Of a stretch of 45,444 bases of DNA, positions 30,510-38,479 are shown piece by piece. The notes under the pieces were generated by a model. The model saw only the letters and a program-made list of their open reading frames with translations, searched no databases and was not told the DNA's origin. The DNA lies in NCBI RefSeq assembly GCF_018130955.1, contig NZ_JAFCJM010000053.1, positions 1 to 45,444 on the forward strand, given 5' to 3'. The translations under genes and the position numbers were made by a program. Origin of the DNA: Bradyrhizobium liaoningense (GTDB lineage: Bacteria; Pseudomonadota; Alphaproteobacteria; Rhizobiales; Xanthobacteraceae). Within the stretch, counting starts at the first letter, position 1, and every line of letters starts with the position of its first letter.

Positions 30510-31751
30510 GTGAATCCCCCACCCTCGGCGTCCGTGGCTGCGTCCGGCTCCTTCGCAGCCATGAAGTCACGGCCATATCGCATCCAGTTCGCAGCCTATG
30601 TGCTGGCGATGATGGCCGACAATGTCGAGCACGTGATCAGCTATTGGGTGGTGTTCCAGAAATTCCACTCGCCGACGCTCGGGGGCTTCGCGGTGCTGTC
30701 GCACTGGCTGCCGTTCCTGCTGTTTTCCGTCGCGGTCGGCGGGCTCGCCGACCGGTTCGACCCGCGCCGCATCATCCAGTGCGGCATGCTGCTCTTCATC
30801 GTGGCATCGGCAGGATGGGGCATCTTCTTCCTCACCGATACGCTGCAAATGTGGCACGCGATGCTGCTGCTGGTGATCCACGGCTGCGCCGGCGTGCTCT
30901 GGCAGACACCGAACCAGCTCCTGCTGTTCGACATCGTCGGCCCCGCCGACCTTCCGAGCGCGGTGCGGCTGAACGCGATGGCGCGCTATCTCGGCATTCT
31001 GGTCGGCCCTGCGGTGGGCGGCGTCATCATGCTGGGGCTAGGTCCGGCCCATGGCATCATCCTCAACACGCTGTTCTACCTGCCGATGCTGCTGTGGCTC
31101 TTCTGGGCGCCGACCAGCGGCAAGAGCGCAACGCCGCGGCGCTTCGCCGTGCGCGGGCTTGCCGACATCGTGCGGACCATCCGCGACATTGCCAAGCAGC
31201 CGGTGCTGACCTCGATGACCTGGCTGGCCGGGCTGACCTCCTTCATGATCGGCAATGCCTATCACGCCCAGATGCCGGGCTTTGCCGGCGATCTCGGGCA
31301 CGGCGACCCCGGCGTGTCCTACAGCGTGCTGCTCGCGGCCGACGCCGGCGGAGCGGTGCTCGCGGCCATCGCCCTGGAATCCTGGGGCCGGCTGAAACCC
31401 AGTCCGCGAACGGCCATCCTGCTCGCCATCATCTGGAGCCTGACCCTGTTCGCTTTCGCAACCGTCGGCATCTACGGCCTCGCGATCGCGCTGCTGTTTG
31501 CCGCCGGCTTCTTCGAGCTGTCGTTCAACACGATGGCGCAGGCACTGGTGCAGATCAATGCGCCGGCCGACAGCCGCGGCCGCGTCGTCGGCCTGTTCAA
31601 CATGGCGGGCCTCGGCATGCGTGCGTTCAGCGGGCTTACCGTCGGCGTCGTCGGCGCCTGGATCGGCATCCACTGGTCGCTCGGCGTCTCCGCCGCCGTG
31701 CTGTTTGGACTATTGCTGGTCCTGCATCGCCGCGCGGCCAGGAGCGGCTGA
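30510..31751 (+). CDS. MFS transporter (MFS_3/EntS-like)
   Basis: 413 residues if the GTG at 30510 is used, which has AGG about six to eight bases ahead; the ATG at 30561 gives the shorter form starting MKSRPYRIQFAAYVLAMMAD. Twelve hydrophobic segments are apparent. The MFS signature loop between helices 2 and 3 is GGLADRFDPRRIIQ, and a similar one lies in the second half (NAPADSRGRVVGLFNMAG). The EntS group exports siderophores or other small molecules. No siderophore genes are next to it, so the substrate is unknown. Confidence 0.88.
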   Translation: MNPPPSASVAASGSFAAMKSRPYRIQFAAYVLAMMADNVEHVISYWVVFQKFHSPTLGGFAVLSHWLPFLLFSVAVGGLADRFDPRRIIQCGMLLFIVASAGWGIFFLTDTLQMWHAMLLLVIHGCAGVLWQTPNQLLLFDIVGPADLPSAVRLNAMARYLGILVGPAVGGVIMLGLGPAHGIILNTLFYLPMLLWLFWAPTSGKSATPRRFAVRGLADIVRTIRDIAKQPVLTSMTWLAGLTSFMIGNAYHAQMPGFAGDLGHGDPGVSYSVLLAADAGGAVLAAIALESWGRLKPSPRTAILLAIIWSLTLFAFATVGIYGLAIALLFAAGFFELSFNTMAQALVQINAPADSRGRVVGLFNMAGLGMRAFSGLTVGVVGAWIGIHWSLGVSAAVLFGLLLVLHRRAARSG

Positions 31752-31903
31752 CATCCAGCCCGGCCTTGGATGCGGACCTCGCTGGCCCATCCATCAACCT
31801 TCCCTCCCACCCCTGGAGGACATTCCGCCGCAGCATCCCGCGCATCACCGCTTCAGCCTGAACTGCTAGGTTCAGGCATCGAAACGGTTTTCCCGGGCGC
31901 CCA

Positions 31904-32881
31904 ATGAGACGTCGTGAGTTCATTGGATTGGCTGGTGTCATGGCCATGGCGCCGTTCGGCGCACGCGCGCAGCGCGCGGCACCGGCGCGCGTGGGCTTTC
32001 TCGGCGGCTCATCGTCGATCGCCGGTCGAGCGCTTCTGTCGTGCTTCCTCGCCGAGCTACAAAAGATCGGCTGGACCGAGGGGCGAGATTTCAAGCTGGA
32101 GATCCGCTGGACCGAAGGGATTGTCGATCGATACGCACAGTATGCAGCCGAACTCGCCCAGACGAATCCGGACGTGATCGTCGCGACATCGACCCCGGGG
32201 GCGAAGGCCGCCCAACGGGCAACGAGCCGCATTCCCGTCGTGTTTGTCGCTGTCAGTGATCCCGTTGCCAGCGGAATTGTCGGCAGTCTCGCGCGCCCCG
32301 GCGGTAACGTCACGGGCGTATCAAATTTCCTCCCCTCGACAAGCGCGAAGCTGGTGGAACTGCTGAGAGCGGCTGTCCCCGGCCTCACGCGCTTCTGCGT
32401 GCTGCACAATCCCGAAAACGCGGGCAAGATGCTGGATCTCCAGGAGATCAAGGCGAGTGGAGAGGTATCCGGCGCGACCGTCGAGCCGATTGCAATCCGA
32501 TCGGCCGCCGAGCTGGAGCAGTTGTTGTCCGATCGCTCGCGCCTGAATTGCGATGCACTCATAACCCTACAAGAGGCGATCAGCTTTGCCTACCGAACAC
32601 GGATCGCCGAATTCGCCCGGCAGAACCGGCTGCCTACGATCTTTCAGGTCAGGGAATACGTCGAGGCCGGCGGCCTGATGTCCTATGGGCTGAATTTCTG
32701 CACGCACTATGGGCGCGCCAGCTATTTTGTCGACAGGATCTTGCGCGGTACGTCCCCTGGCGATCTGCCCGTCGAGTTGCCGACGACCTTTGAACTCGTC
32801 ATCAACATGGCCACCGGAAAAGCACTCGGCCTGGAGGTTCCGCCGACCCTGCTGGCCCGGGCCGACGAGGTCATCGAATAG
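31904..32881 (+). CDS. ABC-type substrate-binding protein, PF04392-like (orphan)
   Basis: 325 residues with a Tat-like leader (MRRREFIGLAGVMAMAPFGA, RAQ). Mature sequence RVGFLGGSSSIAGRALLSCF, then LAELQKIGWTEGRDFKLEIR, PVVFVAVSDPVASGIVGSLA and RPGGNVTGVSNFLPS fit the ABC_sub_bind family (related to TrpX and LivJ folds). In bradyrhizobia many copies occur without permease genes beside them, and that is the case here. The ligand is unknown. Confidence 0.9.
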   Translation: MRRREFIGLAGVMAMAPFGARAQRAAPARVGFLGGSSSIAGRALLSCFLAELQKIGWTEGRDFKLEIRWTEGIVDRYAQYAAELAQTNPDVIVATSTPGAKAAQRATSRIPVVFVAVSDPVASGIVGSLARPGGNVTGVSNFLPSTSAKLVELLRAAVPGLTRFCVLHNPENAGKMLDLQEIKASGEVSGATVEPIAIRSAAELEQLLSDRSRLNCDALITLQEAISFAYRTRIAEFARQNRLPTIFQVREYVEAGGLMSYGLNFCTHYGRASYFVDRILRGTSPGDLPVELPTTFELVINMATGKALGLEVPPTLLARADEVIE

Positions 32882-32892
32882 ATCTCGCGGGC

Positions 32893-33447
32893 TTAGACGC
32901 GGCCAACCTTGCCGTTGAAGTGCTTGCCGTTCAGCTTCTTCTTCGCGGGGCCCTTGCCGGCGACCTTTTGCGCCTTGCGTTCGGCGCGGGCCTTCACCTT
33001 GGCACGTTCGGCGCGAGCTTCGGCCCGCAGCTTCTTGCGCTTCTTCTCGCAGGAATCGCACTTGCAGCCGATCGGCTTCAGATAGGCTTTGAAATAGTCC
33101 GTGCCGTAGTCGTAGTTGATCTCGTCACCCGGCTCGATGTTCTTGATGGCGCGGATGAAGACCTTGCGCTCGCGCGGGCGCACGTCGGATTCCGCGTTCG
33201 GCCGGCAGGAATGGTTGATGTAGCGGGCGACGTTCTTGCGCACCGAGCCGTCGATGGTCCAGCGACCGTTCAGCTCGAACAGATATTTGTTCTCGATGTC
33301 GTCCTGTTCCTTGATCCGCGAATCCAGGATCGGCCCGAAATAGCGGATGATCCGGGTACCCTTCTTGATCGGTTTGGTGGCGAAGAGACCAAGTCCAGTC
33401 TTGGAGCGGCCGACGCGAAACGGTTTGTTCGTGGAGATGGCGGGCAT
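32893..33447 (-). CDS. SET-domain protein lysine methyltransferase with basic tail
   Basis: 184 residues from the ATG at 33447; a TTG-started extension to 33492 is less likely. The SET fold is clear: GLGLFATKPIKKGTRIIRYF, NGRWTIDGSVRKNVARYINH, then SCRPNAESDVRP and GDEINYDYGTDYFKAYLK. NHSC and the YxYG stretch carry the SAM and catalytic residues. Cysteines C-x-C-x-x-C (GCKCDSCEKKRKKL) resemble a post-SET zinc triad. A strongly basic tail of about 60 residues follows. Bacterial SET proteins can methylate HU-like or ribosomal proteins; the target here is unknown. Confidence 0.9.
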   Translation of the reverse strand: MPAISTNKPFRVGRSKTGLGLFATKPIKKGTRIIRYFGPILDSRIKEQDDIENKYLFELNGRWTIDGSVRKNVARYINHSCRPNAESDVRPRERKVFIRAIKNIEPGDEINYDYGTDYFKAYLKPIGCKCDSCEKKRKKLRAEARAERAKVKARAERKAQKVAGKGPAKKKLNGKHFNGKVGRV

Positions 33448-33612
33448 GACCGAGAAACGTGAGAAACGCGAACGAAGCCCTTTGGGGCTCAAGCGAAGGC
33501 GCTCTTCTAGAACGATTCCGCGCCGCTGTCAGGTGCCTCGAAGCCCGGTTTGAACCTTCCCCACAATGAACACGTCTGATGGAGGAGAGTTCCGTGCCCA
33601 AGGGGGCTCGCC

Positions 33613-34215
33613 ATGAAGCATGTCATCGTCGCCTGCCTGCTCGCACTGCTCGCCTGCGGCTGTTATGGCCAGGCCAGCGCCCAATCTTTCGGCAGCAGCT
33701 ACACCTCGACCGCACCGAAGGACTGCCGCGTCAAAAGCGCCGGCAACGGTGTCGACGACAGCACGATCCGCGTCTGCCCGGGCAAGGCCGGCCTCATTGT
33801 GCTCATCTCGGAAGACGACTTGCGCGAGGTCGTCTCGGTCGGAAAGAACCGCACGGCCGCCGCCAAGGAGCCCGCGGCCGAGGTCTGGTTCGGCCCGTTC
33901 AACTCGTCCGAGCACACGGTCGAATGGCGCGCCTTGGACGGCAAACCGTTCGCCATCATCCAGCGCTGGCACATCGCCGACGGCAACGATCTCGACAAGC
34001 AGGGACGGCCGAACACCAAGGCGCTGCTGGTCGTGACGCGACTGCCGCCGGGCGCGGTCTGCCATGTCGCCTATGTCGATGCGATCGCCAATCCGAATGC
34101 CAACGAGCTCGCGCGCAAGGCCGCCGATGAGGTCGCGCGCGGCTTCAAATGCGGCAAGGACGAGGTCAAGATCATGGGCGCGAGCGGCCGCGCGGTCGAG
34201 CTGGTCGCGCGCTAA
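33613..34215 (+). CDS. Conserved secreted protein, possibly lipoprotein
   Basis: 200 residues. Signal peptide MKHVIVACLLALLACGCYGQ; LLAC or ACGC could be a lipobox, although a Sec cleavage after ASA is also possible. The mature part opens SFGSSYTSTAPKDCRVKSAG, then VDDSTIRVCPGKAGLIVLIS and AEVWFGPFNSSEHTVEWRAL. Two cysteines early (DCRV, RVCP) and two late (AVCH, FKCG) may form two disulfides. No domain is recognised. It converges on the TetR gene with 10 bases between. Confidence 0.8.
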   Translation: MKHVIVACLLALLACGCYGQASAQSFGSSYTSTAPKDCRVKSAGNGVDDSTIRVCPGKAGLIVLISEDDLREVVSVGKNRTAAAKEPAAEVWFGPFNSSEHTVEWRALDGKPFAIIQRWHIADGNDLDKQGRPNTKALLVVTRLPPGAVCHVAYVDAIANPNANELARKAADEVARGFKCGKDEVKIMGASGRAVELVAR

Positions 34216-34225
34216 AGCCGCGGGA

Positions 34226-34975
34226 TCAGCAGCCCGGGGGCCTCGGCACCGTGGATTTCAAAATCGCTTCCAGAAGCTGCTCGGGCGTGGTGCCCGGCGG
34301 CAGACGGTGCAGGATGTCGGTAAGACGTCCGTCGAGCAGCAGCATGGTGAAGCCGTGGACCATCGACCAGGCGCGCGCGATGGCCGCCGCCTGGTCGAGC
34401 GTCAGCGTCTCGCCGATGATCGGCTCCTGCCGCATCGCCGCGATGGCGTTGGTGAGGCCCGCAAAGGAGGCTTCCGCGGCCTCGTGCAGCGACGGCCGCG
34501 AGTAATCGAGCCGCTCGGTGCGGAACATGATGCCGTACATGCCGGGATGGGCCTGCGCATAGGCGACATACGCCTTGGGCCGCGCCAGCGCGCGCGAGAG
34601 CGGCGTCGTGGCTGCATCGCAGGCCGAGGCCATCGCCTTGTTGAAATTGCGGAAGCCGATCGCCGCAAGTTCGCTGATCAGGCCCGTGAGGTCGCCAAAA
34701 TGATGGGTGGGTGCGGCGTGCGACACACCCGCCTCGCGCGCGACTGCGCGCAGCGTGAGACCGGCAAGCCCGTCGCGCTCCAGGATGCGCTCGGCCGCCT
34801 TGAGGAGGGCCTCGCGCAGCGCGCCGTGGTGATAAGGCGTTTCGGTCTTGGCACTGCCGGACTTCGCGCTGCTGATCTTGCGCGCCTGACGCGGCCTTGC
34901 GCTCGATGCGGATGACGGCGCCCTCTTGGCGCGCGGGCGGCGGGCTGTTTCGGTCTTGGATTCGGCTTTGGCCAT
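34226..34975 (-). CDS. TetR-family regulator
   Basis: 249 residues from the ATG at 34975. A basic Ser/Lys/Arg-rich extension of about 45 residues precedes the HTH (RERLL-type helix LREALLKAAERILERDGLAG, LTLRAVAREAGVSHAAPTHH, FGDLTGLISELAAIGF). The C-terminal part contains the TetR_C-like stretch AHPGMYGIMFRTERLDYS. It is divergent from the carotenoid oxygenase gene, with its likely operators in the gap at 34998-35065. It probably also governs the second promoter at 37051. Confidence 0.9.
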   Translation of the reverse strand: MAKAESKTETARRPRAKRAPSSASSARPRQARKISSAKSGSAKTETPYHHGALREALLKAAERILERDGLAGLTLRAVAREAGVSHAAPTHHFGDLTGLISELAAIGFRNFNKAMASACDAATTPLSRALARPKAYVAYAQAHPGMYGIMFRTERLDYSRPSLHEAAEASFAGLTNAIAAMRQEPIIGETLTLDQAAAIARAWSMVHGFTMLLLDGRLTDILHRLPPGTTPEQLLEAILKSTVPRPPGC

Positions 34976-34997
34976 AGGCCAGCTTATATGACGCAAT

Positions 34998-35065
34998 TTT
35001 GACAGTGTAAAGATTTTGCTTGACCGGAACCGCTCGCAACGCTATTTGATCTTTACGATGTAAAG
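34998..35065. promoter_or_regulatory. TetR operator pair and promoter of the carotenoid oxygenase gene
   Basis: Operator one, TTTGACAGTGTAAAG, is at 34998-35012. Operator two, CTTTACGATGTAAAG, a perfect dyad, is at 35051-35065. Between them are TTGACC (35020-35025), a 17-base spacer and TATTTG (35043-35048), which read as -35 and -10. The same arrangement recurs at 37051-37117. Repressor binding on both sides of the promoter is inferred. Confidence 0.7.
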
Positions 35066-35083
35066 ATAGGGAGGGAATACGCC

Positions 35084-36481
35084 GTGCAGCATGACGCCTT
35101 GAACCAGCCCCGGACCAATCTCGCGCCGATCCCGTTCGAGGCCGACGCGCCTCACCTCAAGATCGTCGGCGAGTTGCCGCGGGAGCTCAACGGCACGCTC
35201 TATCGCAACGGGCCAAATCCGCAGTTCGACGCACCCGGCGCGCACTGGTTCGTCGGCGACGGCATGCTGCACGCCTTTCATCTCGAAAACGGCAAGGCGA
35301 GCTATCGCAACCGCTGGGTCCGGACGCCAAAGTTTCTTGCCGAGCACGATGCGGGACGCGCGCTGTTCGGCGGCTTCGGCCACAAGATGCCGGATGCGCC
35401 CGCGCACCTCACCGACGGCGGTGTCGCCAACACCAACATCATCTTCCACGCCGGCAAGCTGCTCGCGCTCGAAGAGGCGCATCTGCCGACCGAGATCGAA
35501 CCGGGCACGCTCGCCACGCGCGGCTATTGCAACTTCCAGGGCCGTATCGCCGGTCCCTTCACGGCGCATCCGAAGGTCGATCCCGTGACGGGCGAGCTCG
35601 TGTTCTTCGGCTACAATGCGGCAGGTCCCCTCACGCCCGCCCTCTCCTACGGTTCGATCGACGCGAGCGGCAAGGTGACGCGCTTCACGCGGTTCGAGGC
35701 GCCCTACGCCAGCATGGTGCACGACTTCATCGTCACCGAAAATCACGTGCTGTTTCCGATCCTCCCCATCACCGGCAGCATGCAGCGCGCAATGAGCGGC
35801 AAGCCGCCTTACGCCTGGGAGCCGGAGCAAGGCGCCTATGTCGGCGTGATGAAGCGCAGCGGATCTGAAAAGGACATCGTCTGGTTCCGCGCCGAGAGCT
35901 GCTACGTCTTCCACGTCATGAATGCGTGGGAAGAGGGAAATCGCATCATCGCCGACGTCATGCAGTTCGAGGAAGCGCCGCTCTTCCCGCATCCCGACGG
36001 CTCGCCGACCGATCCCGACAAGTCGCGCGCACGCCATTGCCGCTGGACCTTCGATCTCTCCGGCAATACCGACCGCTTCCAGCAGACTTATCTTGACGAC
36101 CTTACCGGCGAATTCCCGCGCGTCGACGACCGCCGCGCCGGGCTGAAGAGCAATCACGGCTGGTACGCCTGTGCCAACTCGAAGCTGCCGATGTTCGGCG
36201 CACTGTCCGGCATCGTGCATGTCGACGGCGCCGGAAAACGGCTCGGCCATTATCTGCTGCCGGCCGGCGACACCATCTCCGAGCCGGTCTTCGTCGAACG
36301 CGGCAAGGATGCCGCGGAAGGCGACGGCTGGCTGCTCGCGGTGGTCTGGCGCGCCCGTGAGAACCGCAGCGACCTTGCGGTGTTCAACGCCACCGACGTC
36401 GAGGCCGGTCCTGTGGCGCTGGTGCAGCTCGGCCACCGCGTGCCCGACGGCTTTCACGGCAATTGGGTGGGGGCACAGTAG
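35084..36481 (+). CDS. Carotenoid oxygenase family dioxygenase
   Basis: 465 residues from GTG 35084. The family cleaves carotenoids, apocarotenoids or stilbenes with a four-histidine Fe(II) site. The four histidines are visible: His162 (AHPKVD), His213 (MVHDFI), His277 (VFHVMN) and His458 (FHGNW). The opening GTLYRNGPNPQFDAPGAHWF matches the family, as does CRWTFDLSGN. No carotenoid synthesis genes are in the window, so the substrate may be an environmental or plant-derived molecule, such as a lignostilbene. It is divergent from TetR and followed by a hairpin. Confidence 0.92.
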   Translation: MQHDALNQPRTNLAPIPFEADAPHLKIVGELPRELNGTLYRNGPNPQFDAPGAHWFVGDGMLHAFHLENGKASYRNRWVRTPKFLAEHDAGRALFGGFGHKMPDAPAHLTDGGVANTNIIFHAGKLLALEEAHLPTEIEPGTLATRGYCNFQGRIAGPFTAHPKVDPVTGELVFFGYNAAGPLTPALSYGSIDASGKVTRFTRFEAPYASMVHDFIVTENHVLFPILPITGSMQRAMSGKPPYAWEPEQGAYVGVMKRSGSEKDIVWFRAESCYVFHVMNAWEEGNRIIADVMQFEEAPLFPHPDGSPTDPDKSRARHCRWTFDLSGNTDRFQQTYLDDLTGEFPRVDDRRAGLKSNHGWYACANSKLPMFGALSGIVHVDGAGKRLGHYLLPAGDTISEPVFVERGKDAAEGDGWLLAVVWRARENRSDLAVFNATDVEAGPVALVQLGHRVPDGFHGNWVGAQ

Positions 36482-36493
36482 CCCTCTCCCGTC

Positions 36494-36531
36494 GTCATTC
36501 CACATTGCGCAAGTGCGCAATGTGGAATGAC
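36494..36531. terminator. Perfect 18-bp-arm palindrome after the carotenoid oxygenase gene
   Basis: GTCATTCCACATTGCGCA, two bases (AG), then TGCGCAATGTGGAATGAC. It starts 13 bases after the stop. The T run is absent, but the stem strength and place suggest a transcription stop or mRNA end. GTCATT at one end links it to the CGTCATTGC palindrome group. Confidence 0.65.
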
Positions 36532-36578
36532 AGCATTCGTCCTTCGAAAATGGCACGCAGGTCGCAACGGAGGTCCGC

Positions 36579-36992
36579 ATGCACATGCCGTCGATCACCG
36601 CCGGCTATCTCGCAATCCTCGCGTTGCTCTACGCGGTCCTCGCGCTTCAGGTGATCCGGCTGCGATTGAGCAACCAGACCGCCTTCAACGACGGCGGTAA
36701 CAGCGGCTTACGCAGCGCGATCCGCGCGCACGGCAACTTCATGGAATATATGCCGATCATCGCGCTGATGGTCGCCCTGATCGAAATGTCGGGCACGCCG
36801 CCCGTTCGCATTCATCTCCTGATGGGTGCGCTGCTCGTGTCCCGCCTGCTCCATCCGCTCGGCATGTACGCGGCGCTGAACTCGCCGATGTTCCTGATCT
36901 GCCGCGGAGGTGGCATTCTCATCACCATCGGCCTCCTGGTGAGCTGCGCGGTCACTGTCCTGGCGCGCCTCATGGCGGGCACCATGGGTTGA
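36579..36992 (+). CDS. MAPEG family membrane protein
   Basis: 137 residues starting MHMPSITAGYLAILALLYAV. Four hydrophobic segments lie near 5-25, 55-75, 80-95 and 105-130. The mid part ALQVIRLRLSNQTAFNDGGN, then LRSAIRAHGNFMEYMPIIA fits MAPEG, where RAHGNFxEYxP is the recognisable motif. GGAGG precedes the ATG. Members are glutathione-linked transferases or peroxidases of lipophilic compounds; bacterial roles are largely untested. It follows the carotenoid oxygenase. Confidence 0.9.
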   Translation: MHMPSITAGYLAILALLYAVLALQVIRLRLSNQTAFNDGGNSGLRSAIRAHGNFMEYMPIIALMVALIEMSGTPPVRIHLLMGALLVSRLLHPLGMYAALNSPMFLICRGGGILITIGLLVSCAVTVLARLMAGTMG

Positions 36993-37050
36993 AGCAACCT
37001 CAATGCAAGATGATGATATCATTTGATATTTCGAGCATCATTCACATCAT

Positions 37051-37117
37051 TTTGACACTGTAAAGATTTTCCTTGACCGGACCACGGACCTGCACTATCA
37101 ATCTTTCCACTGTCAAG
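37051..37117. promoter_or_regulatory. Second copy of the TetR operator-promoter module
   Basis: TTTGACACTGTAAAG at 37051-37065 and CTTTCCACTGTCAAG at 37103-37117 flank TTGACC (37073-37078), 17 bases, and TATCAA (37096-37101). Spacing of the two operators is 52 bases here and 53 at 34998. It lies directly before the gene at 37141. Confidence 0.7.
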
Positions 37118-37140
37118 ATTTGCCTGACCCGAGGCGTCCC

Positions 37141-37716
37141 ATGGCGATTTTCCTGATCCTTGCGCCCTATGGCGCCTTCACCTTCCTGATGTTCGTGACA
37201 TCGGCGCTGCTGAGCGTGGTCACCGCGTCAGCGATCTGCCTCGCCACCATCGCGGTCGACCTCTGGTACGGCCGCTCCGTGAAGATGCTGGCCGCGGGAT
37301 CGGCGATCATCTTCGCCGCGATCGGCCTCTATCTCGTCCTCGTCGATCCGGCGCTGGGCACGCTCGGTGTGAAGGTGTCCGTCGACGTCGGCATCTTCGT
37401 CATTTCGCTCGGCTCGATACTGATCCGCCGCCCCTTCACGCTGCAATATGCGGTGGAGGCCGTTCCGGCCGAGATCGCGGCGATGCCGGGCTTCTTGCGC
37501 GCCAACTACATCATCACCGCAGCCTGGACGGTGGCCGCGCTGGCGATGCTGGCGGCCAACCTCGTGTTGCTCTACATCCCTGGCCTGCCGATCTGGACCA
37601 GCCTGGCGATCGCGTTTGCCGCCCGCAACAGCGCCATCTACTTCACAAAATGGTATCCTGAGTACCGCAGGATCAAGTACTGTACGCCCCCGGACGCCCT
37701 GCCCCACCCGCGCTGA
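37141..37716 (+). CDS. Multi-pass membrane protein (uncharacterised)
   Basis: 191 residues from the ATG at 37141; the TTG at 37120 would extend it into the operator. Hydrophobic segments lie near 3-22, 24-43, 53-72, 82-98, 129-150 and 154-170. Conserved-looking pieces: GSILIRRPFTLQYAVEAVPA and KWYPEYRRIKYC near the end. I recognise the shape of a common membrane family without known role. It lies 11 bases before a YciB-like gene in the same direction and is under the second TetR-type promoter. Confidence 0.78.
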   Translation: MAIFLILAPYGAFTFLMFVTSALLSVVTASAICLATIAVDLWYGRSVKMLAAGSAIIFAAIGLYLVLVDPALGTLGVKVSVDVGIFVISLGSILIRRPFTLQYAVEAVPAEIAAMPGFLRANYIITAAWTVAALAMLAANLVLLYIPGLPIWTSLAIAFAARNSAIYFTKWYPEYRRIKYCTPPDALPHPR

Positions 37717-37727
37717 CAGGACAGACG

Positions 37728-38282
37728 ATGAAAGACGTATTCCGCCGCCTCGTCTCCGACTTCCTCTCCACCATCGTCTTCCTGGTCATCTATCTTTCGA
37801 CCGACAACGTCATCCTTGCCACCGCCGTCGCGATCCTCGGCGCCATCGGCCAGGTGGCCTGGTCCCGGTACAAAGGCCAGACGCTGAGCTACATGACCTG
37901 GGCAAGCCTGGGCCTCGTCATCGTGCTCGGCAGCCTGACGCTGCTCACGCACGATCCACGCTTCGTGCTGGCAAAGCCCGCGATCGGCCATGTCGCGATC
38001 GGCGTCATCATGCTCAAGCGCGGCTGGATGCTGCGCTACATGCCGCCGATCGTGAGCGAGACCATTCCGGAATATGTGACGGCTGCCGGCTACGCCTGGT
38101 CCGCACTGATGTTTGTGCTTGCAGCCGGCACGGTTGCGGTTGCGATGACCGGCGACATGAAGCTGTGGGCCTTCTACATCTCGGTGGTCCTGGTCGGGAC
38201 CAAGCTCGCGGCGTTCGGGATCCAGTACGTCGCCTTCCGCCTCATCGTCGGCAGCCGGATGCGCGCCGCCGCCCGCGCCTGA
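37728..38282 (+). CDS. YciB/IspZ-family inner-membrane protein
   Basis: 184 residues starting MKDVFRRLVSDFLSTIVFLV. The part MTWASLGLVIVLGSLTLLTH followed by DPRFVLAKPAIGHV corresponds to the YciB pattern of a membrane segment, GGLTL(F/L)xH and a Lys/Pro pair. Four to five hydrophobic segments follow. YciB (septation protein A) affects envelope synthesis in enterics. In this cluster it is probably a divergent paralogue under TetR control, co-transcribed with the gene at 37141. Confidence 0.78.
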   Translation: MKDVFRRLVSDFLSTIVFLVIYLSTDNVILATAVAILGAIGQVAWSRYKGQTLSYMTWASLGLVIVLGSLTLLTHDPRFVLAKPAIGHVAIGVIMLKRGWMLRYMPPIVSETIPEYVTAAGYAWSALMFVLAAGTVAVAMTGDMKLWAFYISVVLVGTKLAAFGIQYVAFRLIVGSRMRAAARA

Positions 38283-38283
38283 A

Positions 38284-38370
38284 GTCTGGTACTGGCGCAC
38301 CAGACCTTAGCTTTTGTCTTGACGCGTTTTCTTCACGCGAACCGGTTTCCACTTCGCTCGAAAACGCTAT
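38284..38370. repeat. Family-B repeat, copy 2
   Basis: A small hairpin GTCTGGT/ACCAGAC (38284-38305) is followed by TTGACGCGTT, TTCACGCGAACCGG and CTTCGCTCGAAAACGCT, matching the right half of the copy at 14747-14845. It begins two bases after the stop of the YciB-like gene. Between it and 38479 I see no gene. Confidence 0.8.
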
Positions 38371-38479
38371 GCTGAGCCCTCTCCAAAGCGTTAGGCACGC
38401 CGCGCGAGTTGGGCTATAGGCGTCACTGGCCTCGCCGCGGCTCATCGCGGACTGCCGGGTAAAAAGTTGGGAGACAGGA

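Noticed and set aside
35042..36598. 518-residue minus-strand open frame
   Set aside because: Antisense to the carotenoid oxygenase, which has all four iron-binding histidines. It is a frame shadow.
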